Shown here: positions 13,636 to 25,085 of the stretch, one piece after another
How the letters are laid out: each line of letters starts with the position of its first letter
How positions within the stretch are numbered: position 1 is the stretch's first letter
Notes under the pieces: model-generated
The model's database searches: none
What the model was told of the DNA's origin: nothing
Seen by the model: only the letters and a program-made list of their open reading frames with translations
Assembly: GCA_019321725.1 (NCBI GenBank)
Contig: CM033110.1
Location: 14,191,278 to 14,255,277 of the forward strand
Direction: 5' to 3'
Length of the DNA stretch: 64,000 nucleotides
Origin: Paulownia fortunei
Taxonomy: Eukaryota > Streptophyta > Magnoliopsida > Lamiales > Paulowniaceae
Made by a program: the position numbers and the translations under genes

Positions 13636-15429
13636 GGGCTCATTTAGTTTTTGTTAGGGCAGAGTTTTTTCAAGTTAGCACTGTTCCAGAAGCCCAAATT
13701 TTATTTGATTTGAGATGTTTTGAACAACATTAAAATAGAAAAATATCAAGACGGCCCTAGAAGTGGACTTGTCGTTTGGAGGAAACAACCTCTCCTTGCC
13801 GGCTAAGAAAAAATTGAAGGTAAGTGATCATTTGTTGAATAATGTGGTAACCAATTTGCAGGTGTTACTCCCACAGGTCCGGACATAGATTCACAAATTG
13901 ATTATGGCTCTGCAATGATCTATGTATATTTTATTTATACAAGGTTTTTAATTTTATAAGTTCACCAGTTACGATGTTAAAAAAGGTTCAGCAAAATTAT
14001 TTATTTAAAGTTTTTTCACTTTGTCATGTTGTTTGGAAAAAAAATTGAAGAAAAAAGATGTTTCATCTATTGTCAAACTATCGTAACCGTTTTATTTTGT
14101 GAAGATTTATAATGTATTTACATTCACTTTATTACAAATCTGTTTAGGATTTAGCGAATTTCAAGAATTATTTTTTGAAATTTTAAAGTTATGGTGTATT
14201 TCCTTATTTTGTTATAGATCTATTTAGGATTTAAACTTTGGTGTTTGTTGTTTTGTTTTGTTGTTATCTTTCCGCACATCAATGAAGTATTCATTCTTGT
14301 TTGTTTGTGAAGGGAAATATTACGTTAATATGTTTAATTTATTGCAAAATTTATTTGAAATTTGTTCTTTTCAACTAGACTAAGCATAGGTTAGACGCGG
14401 ATGAAAGGAAAGTTGACTTGCAAATGTATGGTATGCGTTGTTGTTTATCTGTATTTAATGTAAATATGATTGTTGGTGGCTATGAAAGTGTAGTACATTT
14501 ACTAGGGTTTGGGTGTTTGGGTTCTAAGCTTTGGGTGATATATGTGCAAGTTCAAATATTTTTTAACAAATTTTCATATACACTTGATACACTAATTATG
14601 TGATTATTTTCATGTCCTTTATTTGGTGCTTTTTAATATTGCATATAATTATGTTGGATGGGTATGAGTGGAAGGTATGTGTTAATAAAATTAGTTTTTA
14701 AGTGGATATTTGATGGGTATGGGAAATGTATTAAATTGTTATATTAGTTGTTTCATTAGATCATATAGGATTATGATATAATGTGTTGATTTTATACAAT
14801 GATTCACAATCTATTGAGATATTTTTTACAAAATTGCGTAGTTCTAAACTACGATATTATAATTATACTTTTCCTAAACTTTATCTTATATTCTTTTTGA
14901 GAACCTATAAATGAATGGCTATGTTGACATATGGTGCAGTAATGCACATGTTTTTATAAACCTGGATGCATGTTTGTACTTAGAACAAATGATTGAATTT
15001 GTTGATTAAATGAATTGTTTGAGTTGAGTTGATGATTTCAAATTCCATTAATATTTTTCACTCTGCATTATATTATTCTTTTTGATTTATATAATCATCA
15101 TGTTATCCTTGCACAACTAATTACTTCTGTCGTAAGCAACTTTACTTCATTAGTATTTTTAAATGTATATATTTTATAAAGTAGTAAAATAAACATTGAT
15201 GTGGTTATGTAGTTTGTTATGTGATGGTAATATTGTTGTTAACTTGTCCTGTTATCTATATTTGCTCCATCTCTCGGGGAAGGGTAGGGATAAACTTACA
15301 TAAGAGCACCTACATCTTTATTTCATGTTTTGTGAACTACCATCTTTCAACTCCCACAATGTATTACTATTTCGGCATACAATATGCTGTAATTAAATTT
15401 TGGTAACTTTAGAGTGTTGTCAATTTTAG
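13636..15429 (+). other. Left non-coding part of the PIF/Harbinger element
   Basis: About 1.8 kb between the left terminus and the first coding remnant. It is AT-rich and has no recognisable protein or RNA gene. It could hold the promoter and leader of the element's first gene, but no clear signal is visible. Confidence 0.6.
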
Positions 15430-16376
15430 ATGACTAACAAGAGAAAAGAAAAAGTAACCCTAAAGCGGCTAACTTCGAAGAAACATCTAATAGTAACCAT
15501 ACCACGTAAGAATAATGTAGGGTGGGACCTTCCTACAATTTCTACATTGTTGGAGATCACGTATAAGCAGTTCAAAATGGTAAGCCTTTGTTCTCCATAT
15601 TTAGCAAGCAAGTGTGGATTGACATTACGAAGGAGATGTATGAGTGAACAAAAAATTCATACAAGGTAACCACTTTGAAAAGGAAAGCTTGTATGCTGAG
15701 GATTTTGTGGCGCAAGGTTCATGACTTGATAACAAAAAAAATAAAAAATAAAAAAACAAACAGGATCTAGGGGGCGCTCCTGACATGTACAATTACTATG
15801 CTTGAGTTATTTTGGGATGCCTAGATTGGCGGTAATTTTGCTATCAAAATTAGATTACATATTCTAGTCATAAGTTAATATCTTAGGCAGTGAAATATTT
15901 ACAAATCCTAATTCGTGTTGCCCTCTACCAATTTTAGAAAAACCCCAGGGTTATAGAAGAATGAACTTCCTCACTATGATATGTGTACTGTGGTATTTGC
16001 CAGTTTGGTTGCAACTAGCGATATTGCCCGATCGTCCACAATGGACTCATGAGACTCGAATGAGGAGGTTCACCTTAACTTTAGTAATAAAGCTATAGAG
16101 GTAGATCCCAAGCGCAACATAAGGAGCTTTTGTGTAGGTAATATTGGCAATCTAGGCACCCTATTTAATTTCAATGTTACTAATCCCAACACCTCTTCCC
16201 AATCTAGGGTGAGTGAAGGAAATAAAACTAAAAACAACCGCTCATCATGCATTGACCATGCCTTAGATATACGAGCTTTTGTTAATAGTGCAAGAGAGCA
16301 AAAGATGGCCAAATATGTAACCCATTCCATTGAGGTATGCATGGTTGCCCTACGGACCATGGAAAGCCTCCCATAA
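15430..16376 (+). pseudogene. Myb/SANT-like DNA-binding protein of a PIF/Harbinger element, broken
   Basis: Plant PIF/Harbinger elements encode a Myb/SANT-like accessory protein that helps the transposase bind DNA and enter the nucleus (family knowledge). The opening reads MTNKRKEKVTLKRL, then KNNVGWDLPTISTLLEI, a W-containing first helix. After frameshifts come VWIDITKEMYE, LRILWRKVHDLI and then NELPHYDMCTVVFASL, the conserved PHYD stretch near the end of this domain. The C-terminal part HALDIRAFVNSAREQK and SIEVCMVALRTMESLP fits the family's final helices. Stops and at least two frameshifts interrupt it; a TGA lies just after SSTMDS near 16050. It ends with TAA at 16374-16376. Confidence 0.65.
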
Positions 16377-17839
16377 TGGCTTTTTTAGTGGACCAAGATG
16401 CTTTGATGTAGAAAACAAGACGCAAGATGTTTCTATTGATGAGCGATTATGAGATGAGAGCTTGGGTTGAGTCGTTAGAGCAAGATTGATGTGATATAAG
16501 ATATTGTGTGATTGTTTTAGTTGTGTTTTTTGTGCTTGACCTTATGTTTACATTTGAAAAATAATTCTATATTTCCAAGACTTATGTAATGTACAATTTA
16601 GGACAAATGTAATGGATTTCGGTAACAGTACAATCATGCAGGTGTGGAGCCCCTTACACTGCCCACACGACTATGACCACGACAACATATGAGGCTCCTG
16701 AATATGTCAATTTTAGTGTGCAGTAAATTATTGGAAATATCCTTAGTTTTTTTTATATAAATGATTCTGGTGTATAAGTTATATGCATCTGTTTTATTAT
16801 TTTTGTCAATGGGTACATGTGTTATATCTGAATTGTTGATACAACACCTGTTTTATGTACCTATTTAGTTGATTTATGACATGTACATACAACCAAATTT
16901 ATGCACCTATTTTACGTAGGTGTTTAGTTAATATAGTAAATACATAAGTAGATTTCTTTAGTTATTACACCATTTGTTTTTTGCACCAATTTAGTTCATT
17001 CTTTTTAGATTTGGCTGTAAAAAGTAGACTAAGATTTGTCTAGTAAAGTCCTTGCCCAATTAGTCCAACTTCTTCTATTGTTCAATACAACGCTAGATAC
17101 TAGTCTACCCACTTTAACAGTATAATTTCTATCACACTGGACTTGATGTGTGTGCTTTTATATTATTTCTATTTCACAATATTTATGTAGATACATTAAG
17201 TTATAATAAAAATACTAAAACTTATGATGATCTATAATAAAAAGTGAAAATCTTAATCTTGATTTGAATGGTAGTTCATTTTAACTAAAAAAAGGGAGTT
17301 TGGATGATTATTTACGAAACCTACTAAATAAAGAAAGTTCAAACCTCGTATTATAGGTATTTTTATTTAATATAAAACTTATGGATGACGATGCTGATGT
17401 TTTAAAGTTTACTTGAATCATACAAATAAATTAATTTTAATTGTACCTATTGTACATTTTTTTCAAGTGTTTAATTTAAAATAAACTTTATACACCCGTT
17501 TTACATTTTTGCCACTAGGTTCATGTGTTCTAATTGAATTTTTGATATTTCTCTACGTATGATTGTTATAATAGGTGTTGTTAGGTATTACTGATAACTT
17601 TGGAGTTGATAATGACCCGGTGCATGAACACATGGACAGACCGTCTATAGATGATGATTTTTCAGTCCTACAACAAACATGTTGGGGATTCGTCCATGGA
17701 GACAAACTCCTCTTAATATTAGTGATTCTAATAGGAAAATAAGTTAATTCTCCATCCTTGAGGTGTTGTATAGAAATGATATCTATCCAAAATGACATAT
17801 GCATACAAGTATCTTACAGGGCTAAGATTGGCTCTACGC
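16377..17839 (+). other. Spacer between the two PIF/Harbinger gene remnants
   Basis: AT-rich sequence with no clear protein. The last 250 bases (from about 17590) could hold the decayed N-terminal part of the transposase, but stops in all frames prevent a firm statement. Confidence 0.5.
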
Positions 17840-19085
17840 GCTTCTGATTGGACATCTTGATTGTATTTTAAACAACCTATGAATGAACAAGTAGTCTTTC
17901 AGTGCCTCAGTGCCTTTTGCCAATTTATAGTTGATCGTGAATTGTTGAAGCCAAGTCGTACCACGAGGATTAGTGTTAGAGAATCTATTGCAATATTCCT
18001 TTGTGGTAATGACTTCGTTACTCGCTAATGCACTTTGTGCGAACAATTTCAACATTATTTGGAAACCATCTCAATACACGTTAAATGTGTTGCGAAGGTA
18101 TTGAACAAGCTAGCACCTGAGCTTATTAGACCTCTTCACCCAAAGATATTACATGACCCTTATCTATAGCCCTATTTCAAGGTACTATAGATTCAACTTT
18201 GTATTTTCTTGGGGTTTATGTATTCTATGATTATGCCATCATCTCAAATAACCATGCTTACTACCATAATGTCAATAAAAACAAACTTTGTAAAACTACG
18301 TTGGGGGCCATTGATGGAACACTTATCTCTATGTAGGTCCCCAAAATTAAGCAGAATATGTATTGTTCTAGGCATTCCGAATTATCTCAAAATGTGATGG
18401 TTGCATGTGATTTTAATTTAATATTCACTTATGTGCCTGTGGTATGGGAAGGTAGTGCAAACGACCACACATGATAATGGATGCACTAACTAGTGATGCA
18501 AACTTTACTAGGCTCCAACCAAGTGAAGACCAAGTACCATCACACATCAATACCTCAGATGGGTATATTTATAATATAATACTTGAACCCATGTTACCAA
18601 TATAGTACTTGAACTCATGTTACCCTTTTCTGACTTTGTGAAAGGTAAATATTATATGTTGGATTCTAAGTATTATAACTTTCCATCATTCCTTGTCCAT
18701 TGTTGATAATATATATACCATATAAATTCTTGGACTGGTGTTTATTGTGAACCTAGAGATCCTGAGGAACTTTTTAATAGATAACATTCAAGACTACGTA
18801 ATGCTATTAAGTATGTGTTTGGGGTGTTAAAAGGTCAATTCTCTATCCTTAAAGGCCCAATTCCACGATATCCACTTACTCGATAAGTCCATATTATTAT
18901 TGTATGTTATGTTGTCCATAATTTTGTACGTAAGTATTTTATCAATGATGACTAATTTTTTATTCGTGCTGAGCATGGAGAGTTTGACCGATGAGAGCCG
19001 ATTGAAGATCATGACAATTGCCCACATACATCACAGAAAGACTCATGACGTCATGGTTATAGCAATGTGGGCTAATAGATGAATT
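17840..19085 (+). pseudogene. PIF/Harbinger DDE transposase, broken
   Basis: The protein would cut and paste the element through an RNase-H-like DDE nuclease. Recognisable blocks in order: VDRELLKPSRTTRISVRESI; EQFQHYLETISIHVK; LAPELIRPLHPKIL; GAIDGTLISM (first catalytic Asp, near 18313); NVMVACDFNLIFTYVP; WEGSANDH (second Asp); GKYYMLDSKYYNFPSFL; LRNAIKYVFGVLKGQFSIL; VVHNFVRK; and a C-terminal MVIAMWANR. Order and spacing match the family. The third catalytic residue, normally Glu in NAIERVFG, is Lys here (codon 18809-18811). In-frame stops occur near 18028, after GTLISM and before HSRLRN, so it cannot be active. Confidence 0.82.
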
Positions 19086-19381
19086 ATGTTAATATTTTGT
19101 TGCTATAATAACATATATGATATGGTGACTACAAATTGTGGAAATTAATTAACTGTACTCTTTTATGACTTATTTCATGTGTCTTATCATGTCGTGGTAG
19201 TACAATATGTTTTATTATTTATTTTTCAACTCTGCTGTATGATTTAAATATAAAGTGTATGTAAGTGTGGTAGCTTGTACTATGTAAAAATGTAAATATG
19301 CATGTTTATGTTGGTTATGGAATATTGTTGTCCAATTACTTTCTCATCGAACATTTACAATGTGTGATCAAATGAGTAGAT

Positions 19382-19535
19382 ATGATCCACCAATGTGTAT
19401 AGTGGGGGTCCTATGGTCATGCAAAGGCAGGAGTGAGGCAGGTACTTCTATGCTTGTCCGCTTGGAAAAAAACACCCCAAATCTTTCTTTTGGGTGGTTG
19501 ATTCTAGAGAAAACTACCCAAATCATGGTAGTGTG
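19382..19535 (+). pseudogene. GRF-type zinc-finger fragment
   Basis: One frame reads GGPMVMQRQE, a stop, then GRYFYACPLGKKHPKSFFWV. This resembles the GRF zinc finger, whose core is NPGRxFxxCP followed by a Cys/Phe-rich FFxWxD end. One expected leading Cys has become Ser. The fragment is short and has a stop. It lies just downstream of the transposase remnant in the same element and may be a third passenger protein or part of another inserted element. Confidence 0.4.
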
Positions 19536-20648
19536 CATCATTGGAACAACTCTTCTATAAGTTGTGGACACAACGTGCATGTACGCAATGTTGGGACTTG
19601 ATTACTTAATGATTGTAATGGTGAAAAAATGGTCATGATAGATCGCACAGTAGTAGCACATGATGAACTGTACGATGCTACTTCGAAGTACACCACTGCT
19701 ATCATCATTTGTTGCATGACAACTTGTTGTTTCATGTTATAGCTCATTGTCCTTCTTCTTCTGGCCGGTTTTGTTTTTAAGTTGATATTCATGTAGACTT
19801 AAACTTGTATTTAGTATCCATTGCCATGGATTTCCTTTAGTTCATATTATGGTTTAGTTTGAGTGACCATATGCAGTTGTAACTTGAGTTTGAACCATAG
19901 GTAAAAATGATGTTGTAACTATTATCTATGGTAAACAAATTACTCATATATGGCAAGAATTGCAAAGACCTAATAATAGTTTTGGAAGAAAAATAATGAA
20001 TCCATTTTTAGAAATAAATGTTATCTAAAGATCTATGTTTTTATGTGATTTAGACTTTCTTTTGATAATCTGCTTTTACTTTATGATTTAGTAGGATAAA
20101 TACCTTAAATTTAAAAATATTCAGAGCAAGTGTTATCGTGAGCTTTCAATACCATTCATGTGTTCAATTGTGTATTAAATCATAGTGCATTTCCATTGCT
20201 AACTGCTTTTGAAGGTTGCTTATGAAGTAGCTTACTTGAAATCTTTTAACCAATGTCATGTTTTGACTATGAGTTGCTCCATGAATTGTTACTTGTGCTA
20301 AAGAAGAGGTTAATGTGTTTAATATCAAACTACTTGAGCACTCTTGGAAGATGAAAAGTTCAATAAACTATTGCTAAATAAGAGAGAAATATCTCTATTC
20401 TACAATGCGAGTACTATTGAGTATACTTTGCATCAAGTTAGACTTGGGTTAACACAACATTTTTGTCATTTTATCCCAATTGATATGGTGCGCCTCAAGT
20501 CCAAGGAGTTGAAATGGAAGTATAATATCTTGTTTAACGAAAAGAGTGATTTTGTGTATGTCCTCATTAATGAGATGAGCAAATTGGAATTGGCGTTTGT
20601 TCTTTTTTGTTGCACAGTCATTTGTATACTAAATTATATTTTTGTTTT
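19536..20648 (+). other. Non-coding stretch inside the PIF/Harbinger element
   Basis: Nothing recognisable. A frame of 122 codons at 20344-20712 has no similarity I can name, and its end runs into the inserted element that begins at about 20649. Confidence 0.5.
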
Positions 20649-21458
20649 GGGGTGCACATTCGGTCTGATCGAATCGAACCGAATCAAAAATTTTAATTCG
20701 ATTTGGTTATAATCAATTTTTTTATTTGGTTTTCGATAAACTGAATTCTTAAAAAAATAAATAAAAACTAAATAATAAAATTATAAATATATTTTTTATT
20801 TATTATTTTTAGGTTGGGTGAAAAAATATTAAAATAATAACAAATATAAAAAAATAATGTTTAAAATAAAAATTAGTATAAAAATATAATATATAAATAA
20901 TTTATATAAAAATAGTAATTCGATTTTTGATTTGGTTCGGTTTGGTTAACCGAAATCAAAAACCAAAATCGAACTGAAAATAAAAAATATAAAAAATAAA
21001 AAACCAAAAACCGAATCAAAATATTTAGTTTGGTTTCAATGCAAATCAAAATTTTAATTTCGGTTTTATTCGACCAATTAACCAAATTATATGTAGGGAT
21101 GTCAATGGGACGGATTTGCCAAAACCCAAGACCCATTTTTTAAGACCCGAACTAGTCTCGCCACAAACCCGCCGGGTCTGGGTTAGACCCGCTAGGTCCA
21201 TTTTATAATTTTAAAAATATTAAAAAAATATTTTTTAAAAAATAATACCACTATTTTTTTTAAAATATAATATTATATAAATACATAAAAATTAAAATAA
21301 ATAAATAAATTAAATGGGGTGGGTTTGGGGAGGGGCGGATTTGAAAATTAAAAACCAAGACCTACCCCGTACCCGCTTATATCTTCTCAAACCCGGCCCA
21401 AGTGGGACGGGTCCAAATCTAACCCGGACCCATTGCCATCCCTAATTATGTGCACCCC
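20649..21458. mobile_element. Inverted-repeat MITE with GGGGTGCACAT termini, holding a nested hAT-like MITE
   Basis: The left end GGGGTGCACATTCGG and the right end ATTATGTGCACCCC are inverted copies. The arms are rich in TTCGGTT/AACCGAA motifs that could pair into a long hairpin. Flanks TATTTTTG and TATTTCTG may be an 8-bp duplication with one difference, though the left junction has extra T residues. Related elements are at 55514-56012 and 57877-58461. The element at 21094-21444 has inserted in its right arm. Confidence 0.6.
21094..21444. mobile_element. hAT-like MITE, 351 bp, nested
   Basis: The ends TAGGGATGTCAATGGGACGG and, reading inward from the right, TAGGGATGGCAATGGGTCCG form a clear terminal inverted repeat. 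Flanks ATTATATG and ATTATGTG are an 8-bp target duplication with one difference, the length typical of hAT. The arms are rich in ACCCG/CGGGT, unlike the AT-rich surroundings. No coding capacity. Confidence 0.8.
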
Positions 21459-24400
21459 TATTTCTGTTATGTCTTGCTTTGAAATACTCATTTCTAGTTT
21501 TATTACATCATGAATTGTAGCGATTATTTTGAAGTTTCAAAAAAATATTTGTGCATAGGTTTATCTGGATGCTGCTAAATTTTTACAAGGCATCTGATAA
21601 CCGGCTTTAAATGAAAGTAGTTTTTTGTGGCAAATGATATGTTTCAAGTTCAGCCTTAGACAATAGTGCGCCCTAAACACCATGAAGAGTTTAGAAAAAA
21701 TGCTGACACTTCTATAATCATATCAATACTTCATCCAAAATCTCTTATGGAAGAGTCGAGATAATCTTTCATCTATTTACATCTACGATGGGTAGAATTA
21801 GCGACCCTATGGTTGAAAGGCCTAGCTTGCACCAAAAGATGTCCCTAAACAAGTGTATCAGATGTTCTTGAGGACATACAGTCCCACATTGGTCTAATAG
21901 ATCAATAGCTGGCAGCAATCTTTGCTCATCACTCATCACAGTTGTCGTCCTGGCTACCAAAATTCGTCGAGCAATGACCAGTCCTCTATAGCCTCAAACG
22001 ACTTATGCCCTAGGTGGGAGTGAAGCCTATGTTGGGAATACTAAAGTGAAGTATGCACCTATGCGAGTTGGTGAAAATATTGGTCAAAAACATTTTGGCT
22101 AATAGTGTTTTAAATTCTTACAATATAATTGGTATGTGTTAAAGTTGCCCCCATTTTAATACAAACATGTTACCTAATTTATATATATGTGCCTAGTTCA
22201 ATTTGGGCAACCAACCATGTATTTACCTTCGGGTTATGTTTAACACATCTTAGACGTGGTGACATGTGTAATGTTCAATGTGGCGGGCGTGATTGAATTA
22301 TTTGAAATTAGCCTTGTCTGCACATAGTTCCCATCATGTGAATATTTGTGTATACTTTCCTTATAGCACTTAGCTTGTTTACAGAAAATTGGATATATCA
22401 TAGTGTATGTTCCTTTCCACTAAGATGTCTCAGGAAGAAAGTTGTGGGTTTATAATGGTCACAAGATTTAGTAAATATTGTCAAAAACCTTCGAAATACA
22501 GAGGAAACCAAGAAAGTTTCTCTCTTATTTTGCATAGTCATAATGAAGTAACCATCCACGAAAGTTTCTCTCTTATATTGCATGATCATAATGAAGTAAC
22601 CATGTCAGTTCATAATTTCCCCTTGTATCAAATATGTTTAATGCAAAACACTTGTTAACTATATAAAATATGGTGTTGATCATTTGATTATTGAAAGCCT
22701 AAAATCACCATTCCACCTGTTTGGTTCTGCATACCTCCATGAAATTGTGAAGTATTGTGAGCACTATGCATGCTTAATTCGTACCACTCATAAAATTCTG
22801 CAACAATTGGATTTGGTGAATTATCATATTTTTGCAATCAAACATATGGCAATGCCAGAAATCAAACTTATATATGCTTCCATTCACTACTTAATATACT
22901 AAACATGCACAACATGAGTGCCACATATCCATACTTCCAATATTCGCTTAGTTATAACTTCAAATACATGATAACATAGTCAATATTTTAAATAATGTTT
23001 GTTCGTACCGACACAACATGACAATAGCATCTATGTATAACCATAGTCCAACATATGCAAAATAGAAGAATATATTACACAAATAGTGAAAATTGTCAAA
23101 ATCATTCCACTTCCAAACTTGCCATCATTATGACAATATATGAACACATCTTTATCTAGAATGATATGGTCTATTACAGTTGTTTCTGCTGGCCTTTCCA
23201 ATGTTGTTGCTTGTGCTAAGTAGTACAGGTAGGGATGGAAGAGACGGCATGCTGTTAATCGGCTCAGGGTAAACTTTTTCCTCTTCCTTGGACTCAACAA
23301 CTATGATAGGATCAAATTCATCCCCATGCTTAGTTTAGTGTTCAAGTTCAGCAATTGCACATTCCTCAAAAATAAAAACTATCTGTGCTTAAAACGACTA
23401 TGGCAAAGAGTCTCCTACAAAAAAAGATATACATAGCAAATAATTTTAATTAATCTAGTAAGAACAAAAAAATAACTAAAGGTAAAATTAACAAAGTCTT
23501 AAGTTCAAAATCTGAAGATATTAACCTCATTATGTATCTTCCAACATGGTCCCAATATTGCCCCTCCATCTCAACCACATTTCTTTTAGCATTATACAAC
23601 ATACTGGGGAGGAAAATAAATTAAATGAATTCCACATGCCAAACTTCAAATCACAAACTTTGTTAACCACTCTTGCATAACTAAACTTCTTCTCAAAATC
23701 TCTTAGCAAAGACCTCGCAATACTCCCGCACAAAGCGTACATAATATTTTTTTTCAAATAAGGGCAGCCACTCGCAGCATCACACAACCTAGTTAGGTGA
23801 GAACGATTCTCATCTTCAATCCAACATATATTCATAAATATTAAATCTAGTCTTGCGTTTTTTTAGTACGGGGCATTTTTGTTCCTATGTCTAGAACTGC
23901 CAATATAACTTCAACTACATGCAAACATTTCAATAAATGATGAAATTTTTGAAGAGCATGTCAAATTTTTTATTATTCTAGTGAACTCAGTGTCGTATTC
24001 CATATATCATTAACACAAACATTTGTTATATGGTATCATTAAATTCCTAAACACTAATCACAACTTACTCAACAATTTTCTAATTATAATTTCATAGTTA
24101 ATCAATGATAAATGGTTCATATAAGCATAGTTGAGTCAATCTTATTAAAGGGCACATTAGACAAATAAAAGGTGTACAACATGAACCTAGATGAAAAACC
24201 CTCCTCATAGCATTTTTCCTATTATCCCATAGAGAACATATCACATAGTCCTATTTTTTTATATACGTCTTTAAAACCCAAAAGATGACCACAACATTGA
24301 ACCAGATTATCCTTAATGAAAAAAATTAAATTGTTTTCACATTGAAAAGCTGGATTAAAAAATAAATCTAGTAAAATGAACTCTAATAGTAAAATTACTC

Positions 24401-25082
24401 CATGAACATAGTACCTTTTTCTGGGTTGTGGCTGAAGAAAATTGGTCATTAAACAATGCGATAGGAAAATGCTAAGGGTTGATTTTGATGGACGACTTGC
24501 AAATGAATGGATGTTTTCGTCACCTTCTAGATTGTTTTGGAAGAAGGAATGGTACTTGAATTTAAAGATTGGTATTTTGATCTATTATTAAGGATACTCT
24601 ACATTTAGTTCAATGTGGTCACTCCATAAAGCTCTTGTCTTAATTTACTTTTTTCTCTTCTTTTCCATCTTTTTTCCTATTTCTCACATTAATGTTCAAC
24701 TGCCAACCCCGACCAATAACAAAATAATTACATCATACACATAGGTTCCACCACACATCTCTATTAAACTAATGGTCAATTACATGTTTTAAATAATAAA
24801 TGGACTCCATCACCACATTCTTTTATAATATTTACTAGAAAAAATGTACTTTAAAACTCAAAATGAAACACAAAACATCATTCCTCACATTTTTCTATAC
24901 AAAAATCACCCAAAATTCTCAAAACCAAACACAAATTCATTCTCAAATGTATAAATTTTGTATCTCAAATTTCATATCCAAACATACTTTCAACTTTAAC
25001 ACAAAAACCAATACACACCAAAAGTTCCCAATAGAAATGTTGAAAATGAAAAACCTCACTAAAACGAAAATTAAACGAGCCC
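21459..25082 (+). other. Right part of the PIF/Harbinger element, no gene recognised
   Basis: Several minus-strand frames of 75-101 codons occur (23031-23300, 23530-23835, 24222-24449). None resembles a family I know and they do not join convincingly. A short tandem repeat lies at 22512-22607. The last 250 bases are A/C-rich and end in the right terminal repeat. Confidence 0.45.
22512..22607. repeat. Tandem duplication, two copies of 48 bp
   Basis: Copies at 22512-22559 and 22560-22607 both begin GAAAGTTTCTCTCTTAT and contain ATAATGAAGTAACCAT. They differ at a handful of positions. Confidence 0.9.
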
Positions 25083-25085
25083 TAA

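Larger units (their letters stand above)
13636..25082 (+). mobile_element. PIF/Harbinger DNA transposon, 11.4 kb, decayed
   Basis: The left end GGGCTCATTTAGTTTTTGTT and the reverse complement of the right end GGGCTCGTTTAATTTTCGTT match at 17 of 20 positions; all three differences are transitions. Both ends abut TAA (13633-13635 and 25083-25085), the 3-bp duplication typical of this superfamily. Inside, on the plus strand and in the usual order, lie a Myb/SANT-like gene remnant and a Harbinger DDE transposase remnant. At 11.4 kb it is longer than most family members. Part of the excess is nested insertions near 20.6-21.5 kb; the origin of the rest of the right half is unclear. Confidence 0.8.

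Noticed and set aside
19368..19792. Minus-strand frames near the GRF fragment
   Set aside because: No similarity; the plus strand in the same place carries the GRF-like text.
23530..24449. Minus-strand frames that might form a gene in the right half of the Harbinger element
   Set aside because: The pieces do not join with plausible splice sites and resemble no family I know.
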